64,000 nucleotides of DNA, taken from assembly GCF_040958095.1 (NCBI RefSeq), contig NC_091217.1:13338749-13402748 (forward strand). The letters run 5' to 3'. Of this stretch, positions 57,060 through 64,000 are shown one piece after another. A model generated the notes under the pieces. The model did not search any database. It was not told the DNA's origin and saw only the letters and a program-made list of their open reading frames with translations. Source of the DNA: Procambarus clarkii (lineage: Eukaryota > Arthropoda > Malacostraca > Decapoda > Cambaridae). Numbering within the stretch: the stretch's first letter is position 1; the number at the start of each line of letters is the position of its first letter. The position numbers were made by a program, and so were the translations under genes.

Positions 57060-59230
57060 CTGAATGTGGTTCTTAGAACACTTATCACCACCTCTTCCGT
57101 TCTTAATTTGGCTTTCACAAATGTCGTAGCATGACTGATGGCTTAGTGAACTTGGATGTCTATATTCGTACTGCCTTTAATGCGAAGACCTCATTGTTGC
57201 TGTCCGTTTTTACCTGGAAAAGGCGAATGACACCACTTGGAGATACCATATTCTGTCCCAACTCCATTTTTTTTGTCCTTCGTGGTAATCTCTCTCTCTC
57301 TCTCTCTCTCTCTTCCTACAAAGCTTCCTCTCTAGTCATTCCTTTAGAGTGACGCTTGGTACCACACTCTGCCTCTTTTCGACAAAATGAAGGTGTACCC
57401 CAAGGTGGTGTTCCGAGCACTACTCTTTTTCCTGATTGTCCTCAATGGTCGTCTTTCCTCCCTTTCTCTGGGATTTTCTCAGCTATGTTGACGATCTTAC
57501 CCTCTGCTGTCAAGGTGACGACTCGTCTTTCCTCCAACGGCGGCTCGTCATGTTATCCTGGGCCATTAGTCATGTCTTTAATTTCTCTCCAATTAAGACT
57601 TGTGCTATGAATTTTAATGAGAAGCAGGTCATTCTTTATTCCCCCTTGTCACTATGGTAGTCCTCTTCTGTATAAAGATTCTACTAAACTTTTGGAGTTC
57701 ATCTTTGACACTCATTTGTCTTGGTTGTCCCATATCTCTTACCTCTGAGTTTAATGCTGTGAGGCTCTTAACTTACTTAAGGTTTTATCCCATACTTCCT
57801 GGGAAGCTGATAGATGTACGCTCCTCTATTTATATTCCTCTTGTGCTGTCTAAACTCGATTATGGCTATCCTGCTTACTCGTCTGCCTCTCCTTCCAATC
57901 TTTGTCCTGATGCTCTGCACCATACTGGGTTGCGCCTCAGCTCTGGTGCCTTTCATTCATCTGCTACCCAGAGTCTGTATGTTGAAAACTGCATCCTGCC
58001 TTTACAGGATCGTTGTGATGGTTAATGTCTTTGTTACCTTGTGTGGGCCCTACAACATCCTCACTCTCATTTATGTTGTACTTTGACTGTTGCCCCTCCT
58101 ATTTGCCCAGTTCCCTTTCACCACCTTCCTTTCTTGTACGGTTTTCTCGTTTGCAAGATTCTCTCATTTCATGTTACCAATATTTCTCCTAGTGTCGTTC
58201 CATCCTTGACCCCATGAAGGGTCCCACTTCCAAAGTTTTGAAAAACCTTGACTCGCATAGTGAAGGCTTCTACCCCTCCTAGGGATTTGAAACTCCTTTT
58301 CCTTACACACTTTTTTTCACACTTCCACTACATTACCATTTTCACAGATGGGTTTTAAGTCTACCAACAGTATAAGCTACCCTATTGTATTTCCTGACCA
58401 CACCTATATGTGTTACCTGCCCCCAGAGATTAGCATCTTCACAGCAGAATTTTATGAAATTTTATATGATCAAAGTCAACTACTTTCTCATTGTCAACAT
58501 TCCTTTGTCGTCGGCATTGACTCTCGCAGTGCCCTCATGGCTCTGGAGTCATTTAATCTAATCCATCCTGTGGTAGTCGAAATTCAACATAGGTTGTGTC
58601 TTATCATCAGCAGATTTCAGACAAGCAAATTTTGCTGGGTTCCCAGCCATACTGGCATTTTCTTAAATGAGCGTGTGGATGCTGCTGCTAAGGAGGCTAT
58701 CTGCACTAATCCTATTTCCCGCAAAGGCGTTTGTTTCGATTTCTACCCAGTCATTTATTCCTCAATCCGTGCCCGTTGGGAGTTATTTGTCTTCAGTTAC
58801 TGGTAACAAACTGCGTGCTCTTAAGGGTAGCCTTTCCCCATGGCCTTCCTCCTACCACCGTAACCGGCAGTGGAAAACAGCTCTGGCGAGGTTATGTATT
58901 GGCCATACACGCCTAACTCACAGACACTTAATGGAGCGCTGCCCTGCTCCTTGTTGTCCCTCTTACAATTGTGCATATCCTTGTTGAATGTCCTCACTTT
59001 CAGGACGTGTATGCGTCTTGCTTTCCGCCTGTCCCGTGATAGAATCCTTGATTAATCAGATACCTTTGATATCGCTCCCCTTATGCACTTTTGTTCTAGC
59101 ATTGGCATCTTTAGTGATATTTATCACTTTTGAATATCCTGCAACTTTGATGGTGTTACATAGTCTCCCCAGCTTGGCTCCTCCTTTTGATAATAACTGT
59201 ACTGTACTGTACTTTTTGCCATATGGAATT
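57060..59230 (+). mobile_element. degenerate LINE with RNase H (I/Jockey-type)
   Basis: Forward frames, shifted several times: RT motif B EGVPQGGVPSTTLF (57395), motif C YVDDLTLCCQG (57485), then an RNase H domain VVGIDSRSALMALES and WVPSHTGIFLNERVDAAAKE (58348-58806), and a Cys/His tail RLTHRHLMERCPAPCCPSYN. A (CT)n tract lies at about 57290-57313. Pseudogene. Confidence 0.85.
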
Positions 59231-59332
59231 GCACCTTGGCTCTTGTGCCTTTCATTTATTTCCTATCCAGAGCTATTATATTGAAACTGATGTTTTGAAA
59301 AATTAATACAATATTGGCTAAATACTATTTAA

Positions 59333-59338
59333 TTTATT
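59333..59338 (-). terminator. poly(A) signal for the DUSP23-like gene
   Basis: AATAAA on the minus strand, 28 nt after the stop codon, which implies a very short 3' UTR. Confidence 0.5.
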
Positions 59339-59365
59339 TTTGTTCAAAACCATAAAATATATTGT

Positions 59366-59563
59366 TCATAAATGGCCCCAGGCAATGTAGTCCCTAAATT
59401 TTTTTACAGCCCTCTCTTGCTCTCGAGTCTCAATGCTGCCTGGGCGCATGAGTCTGACATTCCATATGGCTGCTTCAGGAGCCTGCCCATAATACTTCAT
59501 CAAATAGCATGCAAGCATCACTCCAGTTCGTCCTCGTCCCATTCTGCAGTGAACACACACAAC
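59366..59563 (-). CDS. DUSP23: DUSP23-like dual-specificity phosphatase, terminal exon
   Basis: The last exon begins after acceptor ctgcag (59564-59569, minus) with one base completing a split codon, then LCVHCRMGRGRTGVMLACYL and RPGSIETREQERAV, stop TGA at 59366-59368. HCRMGRGRT is the HC-x5-R-T phosphate-binding loop that holds the catalytic Cys; PGSIET-x-EQE is characteristic of DUSP23 (VHZ), a small atypical cytosolic phosphatase. Upstream exons carrying the general-acid Asp must lie to the right; I could not find them before the window edge. The exon is intact and stands alone among transposon debris, so a processed or stray exon is possible but less likely given the clean splice acceptor. 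Confidence 0.85.
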   Translation of the reverse strand, partial: VVCVHCRMGRGRTGVMLACYLMKYYGQAPEAAIWNVRLMRPGSIETREQERAVKKFRDYIAWGHL

Positions 59564-59569
59564 CTGCAG

Positions 59570-60239
59570 ATGTTAAGCATTTTTTATATAATACAGTAAT
59601 AGCTTATGCAATCACACTCTCATTAATAGTTTTTCTAAATAACTATCGATAAAAGTACACTATAGTCAACTCAACTTTCCACAAAGAAATTTAACACAGA
59701 CTACTTTTGTGCAAGATAAAAAAAAGTAAAAAATTTATGAAGCCCAATCCATTCCAAGGGTCAAAATGTAGCCCCCTAAAAATCTAATTTTGAATGTAAT
59801 AAAACTTTCTGGTGGACATCTTGATGGCAACCTGGATAGCCCTACACTTATGTTACACCGGGTCCTTATGGGTCATAATGCCTACAAAGACAAGAGACAG
59901 AATCTGGACCATTTACAGATGCACAGAAAGATGGGGATATTAGATCAACCCAGACTAAGAGGAAATACTGCCAGTAAGTGTTCCAAAACACACACCTGCA
60001 AGAAAATTAATAGCAACTGACAACAAGAACACAGTCATTAAGTTGTTACCACCAATAGTTACTCTCTCACTGCTGGGGTCAACTTGGCAAAACTGGATCA
60101 TACATGTCTGCCTAAATTTCTGGTGGGCCCCCCTCTCAGTGGTTCCATTGTTAGAGGCACTTCATTACATTGAATACCAGATTTCTCGGATGGACCCCTA
60201 TAGGAGAACGTTAAAAAAAAAAAAAATGCCATTGAATGT
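59570..60239. other. repeat-derived sequence, weakly assigned
   Basis: 59860-59970 resembles 31215-31310 (ggtcc, acagaatctgg-cca, cccagac-aagaggaaa), so it belongs to the DIRS-like family; the rest is unassigned AT-rich DNA. Confidence 0.45.
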
Positions 60240-60840
60240 AATGAAACACCAATTTCTGGGCAAGCCCTGGTGTAACTACTATGTTGCATCAGCCGTAGAG
60301 TTCTTAGGGCTACTGGGAACCAGAACCAGAAGCTGGCACCCCTCAAAGAGGTGCAGGGAGCAGGTGACACTGCCATCTGACCAAGGAAGACTTTCAGAAA
60401 GTCAGCAAACTGAAACTGAAGCCTCACAATCTGCCTAACCCCTTGAAACCAGTGTGCATTCATTCACCCACCCATACTCGTTTGTGGGGTGGGGGAGGTG
60501 GTCTCATACCATCCAAGGGTCCAAGCCCTTATTCTGGAGCACATGCACACAAAACCACCACTCAAGGACCTAAAAGGGAGAGAGGAAATCGAAGAGCCAT
60601 GGGACTTGCCCAGAAATTGGCATTTTGTTACCTCCAATGGCAGTTTTCTGGGGTTTTTCTTTTTTCTGTGACTGAATCTAACTACCCCATGGAGAAGGAA
60701 GATAACACGGGGACTCACCAGGGAGGGAGAACCACAGGCAATGTGATTGAAGATGAGACAACAGGCCGAGAGACATTACCTAAGGCCACATAAGGAAGAT
60801 GAGGTCCAGGAACATTAATTAAATACTGGGCTGCCAAAAC
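60240..60840 (-). mobile_element. DIRS-like degenerate repeat
   Basis: Blocks aagctggcacccctc, ccagaaattggcattt and ccagggaggga recur at 53395-54100 and 62820-63000. No intact frame. Confidence 0.5.
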
Positions 60841-60844
60841 CCCG

Positions 60845-61490
60845 ACAGGTACGACGACAAGGCCGACAGGTACTTATCAACTGGGTGCCAAGTCATGTGG
60901 GAATAATAGGAAATGACATTGCAGACGAAGCTGCAAAACTTGCAACTTAGAGAAGAAATGTAGACATTTACATAACAGAGTCTATCACAGATTAAGAAAG
61001 TAATTAGAAACAGAGCAATGCAAAAGATGTACAGTGACCACAACACAGCAGTTGCAACATCAGGATCTGCGGGTTGGTACAAGAATTCAACCAACTATGA
61101 ACCACTTAGTTTGATGAAAGGGAGCAGTAGAGCAACATAAGTGCACTTACATCGCATCAGGCTTGGATACCCATGTGCATGGGAAATAGGCTTACAGGTT
61201 CCGGAAGATGAGAGGAAATGTCAACACTGTGGAGAAATGCCCGACAGACCACTGGAACATTATCTAACACAGTGCACAGTTACAAACCCATTAAGATTTC
61301 AACTTAGATTCAACAGAGCAGAAGAAGTTGTTAAATACATATGGCAAAATCTTACTGAAGCGACCATACGAGTAATAAATACTCATACTCCGCCGAAGTA
61401 AAACAGAAACAAGCAACACTTAGTGGGCCAGCCAGAGGCTTAGGGCCCCTGCAGGAATATCCCTGCAAAAAAAAAAAAAAAAAAAAAATT
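60845..61490 (+). mobile_element. LINE 3' end with RNase H and zinc-binding tail
   Basis: RNase H end INWVPSHVGIIGNDIADEAA (60880-60950), then 61141-61401: RIRLGYPCAWEIGL, ERKCQHCGEMPDRPLEHYLT (CxxC-x8-H type). The 3' UTR ends in an A22-like run at about 61466-61487. A different family from 57060-59230. Confidence 0.85.
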
Positions 61491-61943
61491 ATCTGCCCCG
61501 GGACAGGAGTTGCCACGAATATATTTTTACTTAAGAGTTCAGTCAAGTCCTGCATTTTTGGTACCAATTTCTAACGTAAAATGTGAAGAAAATTACATAT
61601 ATTCAATGTGTTTACCATGGTTTTTCAAGTGCAATGTTGTATTGGGCTGTCAATAATTATATTTATATCACAGAACACACTATTGGTACACAGATATATA
61701 TTCATGTCACTAATATGAGTTAAATATTATATTCTTTGAACAATAAAACGTACTGTTTTTGCTGTTATTACACCATACACACGTTATATATAACTACCTA
61801 CATTTTTGTGCACCATAATGAGCCACTAAGCTGTTCTAGTCAATCCAAACAGCATGCACCACCACCTGACTGCAAAACAACAACTCCCAACATATTACAC
61901 ACATCACTAATTCTAGGCACAATGCTGCCATTATCAGAATTCT
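61491..61943. other. intergenic, nothing recognised
   Basis: AT-rich DNA with no coding signal. Confidence 0.5.
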
Positions 61944-62203
61944 GGGGCCAGATTCTCGAAGCAGTTATGCAAGCACTTACGAACCTGTCCATCTTTTCTC
62001 AATCTTTGGCGGCTTTGTTTACAGTCATTAAACAGTTAATGAGCTCTGAAGCACCATGAGGCTGTTTATAACAATAACAACAGTTTATTGGGAAGTTTTT
62101 ATGCTTGTAAACTGTTTAATAAATGTAACCAAAGCTGTCAAAGATTGATGAAACATGGACCCGTTCATAAGTACTTTAGCAACTGCTTCGTGAATCTGGC
62201 CCC
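61944..62203. mobile_element. foldback MITE with long terminal inverted repeats
   Basis: 260 bp. GGGGCCAGATTCTCGAAGCA at the left is matched in reverse by tgcttcgtgaatctggcccc at the right; complementarity continues imperfectly for about 100 bp on each side. No clear TSD (ctg/ctgg). No coding capacity. Confidence 0.88.
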
Positions 62204-62599
62204 TGGTCATTAAATCCTGAAAGTGAATAATTTTCCACAAGTTTATTTTCTAAAGGAATATGAACTGTTGTCTCAAGATGCTGAGTTGCACCAAACAATG
62301 GCAGTGCTGTGGCTGTATTGTGTTGTGAATATCATAAACACCATTGTGTTCTGAACATTGTAAATAGCCTGTATCACAGACTGGATCATCCATAATACTA
62401 TCATCACAAAATAATAGTGGTTACTTATATATTTTGTCATTTTTTTTAGTGGTGCTGCTAGCTTGTGCTGCATGCACTATCCATGGTTGCTCACTCAGGA
62501 ATGGTGTCCACAACTTTTTCAAAATGGGGTTTGTTTATTTAAGGCCTGAGAAATCTGATGGGAGCTCGGTGTACCCACTGGAGTTTTAAATCTCACATG
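62204..62599. other. intergenic, nothing recognised
   Basis: AT-rich; no recognised element. Confidence 0.45.
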
Positions 62600-64000
62600 G
62601 TATGCTAAATCAATCTTATGTTGACCGGCATAGATTGGTCAGATAAGCCTCATTCATCCCTGTATGACAGCAGAAGTTAATAACACTACAGACAACCTGA
62701 GAAACAAAGAGCCTTGGAACAGGGAATGAAGGGCCCAGGATCCACCCAGCAATGTAAACAGATGATTGAAATCTCCTGAAACTAGCACAAGTTTGTATGC
62801 CCCACCTATGCTCCACCTATGCTCATCCAGAAATTGGCATTTCATTATACAGTATATTATTTAACACTGGTTTTCTGGGGGGAATCTCCTTGTGACTCAC
62901 TGAAGCTAACTACCCACAGAGAAAGAAAACAGATGAGCACTTACCAGGGAGGAGGGAGCACCACGGGAACTAAGACAAAGATGAGACTCCCGGTCGAAAG
63001 CCACACAAGGGTGCTGTAGCCTGGGACATTTGACAAGATACTGGGCCACCAGAGCCCTGTTCAACCTTCAAAACACCCCATGCCCGAATATCAACACAGG
63101 ACATATTCATGAACACAGCTGAGAGTGTGGCAACATCCTGGGCATGAGGGGTAGACCAGACGCTAGCTAGACTTACCATGGTGGACAACCTAAGAAAGAG
63201 AAACCTTGGAACCCAGGACCAAGGTGAGAGGATCGACTTGAGAATGGTCCAAAACGGACCGAAACGTCGTCGTCCCTTCACCTTCTAGCGTGTGGTCTGG
63301 TCAACATACTTTAGCCACGTTATTGTGATTCATCGCCTGCATGAGCGGATTAACTCACAAAGCATCCACCGAGACAGAACTGGTGGGACAAAGATAGCAA
63401 TGGAGAGCCACCACCAAACACAAGATGCACCTCTGGCCACAAATCGAGCCTGGCTCCAGGCTGGGCTTGGGGAGTAGAAACTCCCAAAACCCTATCCAGG
63501 TATGGCTGGATAGGGAAGCCAATCGACTCATTCTTCACTAGAAAAGAAGGAGCCGGCTGCCGACGAACAAACCACCCACTAGGGTGAAAAAGAACAGCCC
63601 CCACTGCCAGAAGAGAGCATGAAGCTCACCATCTGAAAACTGGAAGCAAAAGAAACCAAAAACAAAGACCTGAAGAAACAATCACTGACCATAGGGAATA
63701 CAGTACAGTAAACTGAGGAGACAGAAACAAAAGAACGTGGTCCAGAGACCAAGCAGGCTCAGGCAGAACATGAGCAGGCTGGAGGTGAAACAACGTATGA
63801 AACACCTTGCAAAATGGATCCAAGGTGGTAAAACCCCAAGTGCCAGATGCAGCAGCTGCACCAGTGCTGCACAATACGAGGCGACAGTATCTGGCACGAG
63901 ATGATCAAGAAAAAGCCAGGACAGAGAAGAGCATCACATGCTCAGAAACCGAAGAACAGTGACAAAGAGAAAGGAAGTGGCGAAAGGAGTGTCATCCATG
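62600..64000 (-). mobile_element. DIRS-like degenerate repeat interrupted by foldback copy 4
   Basis: Shares blocks with 53290-54380, 55710-57055 and 60240-60840 (for example gagaatagcatgaagctc-type, caagcaggctcaggcagaac). It runs off the right edge. Foldback copy 4 lies at 63231-63341. Confidence 0.5.
63231..63341 (+). mobile_element. foldback element, copy 4, single arm (monomer)
   Basis: Only the right arm and tail are present: gatcgacttgagaatggtcc, GGACC-GAAACG-TCGT-CGTC, ggtctggtcaacatac, ending atcgcctgc. No exact direct repeat flanks it. It shows that the arm also exists without its inverted partner. Confidence 0.85.

Overview
The window reads as a repeat-rich eukaryotic nuclear genome, most likely a decapod crustacean (crayfish-like; inference from the mix of Penelope, DIRS, Tigger, CR1-like and tRNA-SINE families and from long AT-rich introns). 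It carries one complete host gene and one terminal exon of a second; almost everything else is mobile or tandem-repeat DNA.

Host genes. Thirteen exons on the + strand between 3006 and 50180 join without any frame conflict into a 663-residue cytoplasmic asparaginyl-tRNA synthetase (NARS1). All introns are GT-AG. Exon 3 (20333-20641) is unexpected: a 103-codon, phase 0/0 exon encoding a GST-C-like domain of the eEF1B/CysRS type, placed inside the N-terminal extension of AsnRS. Near the right end, a minus-strand terminal exon (59366-59563) encodes the P-loop (HC-x5-R) and C-terminus of a DUSP23-like dual-specificity phosphatase. The two genes converge, separated by about 9 kb of repeats.

Layout. 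1-1050 is a 21/23-bp minisatellite; 1.2-2.0 kb holds a LINE tail and a foldback element; 2.88-3.05 kb is the NARS1 5' end. Intron 1 contains a four-level transposon nest (4163-13793): a deletion-derived Tigger interrupted by a full-length LINE and by a TTAA-flanked element, which itself carries an almost intact Tigger. Intron 2 holds a second Tigger-in-Tigger nest. Intron 4 contains two Penelope-like elements head to head as a palindrome with arms above 2 kb, each with a hammerhead-like motif in its 3' region. Introns 5-11 hold DIRS-like and LINE debris, a hairpin repeat and a C-rich minisatellite. Intron 12 contains a TA-flanked element whose interior is a 2.35-kb CCTG-rich satellite. From 51 to 64 kb there are SINEs, a third intact foldback element, DIRS-like and LINE pseudogenes and a foldback MITE around the DUSP23-like exon.

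Most notable: the GST-C exon in AsnRS; a fixed-structure foldback element of about 195 bp with 15-16-bp target-site duplications at three loci; and variant hammerhead-like folds shared by that element and by the Penelope copies.
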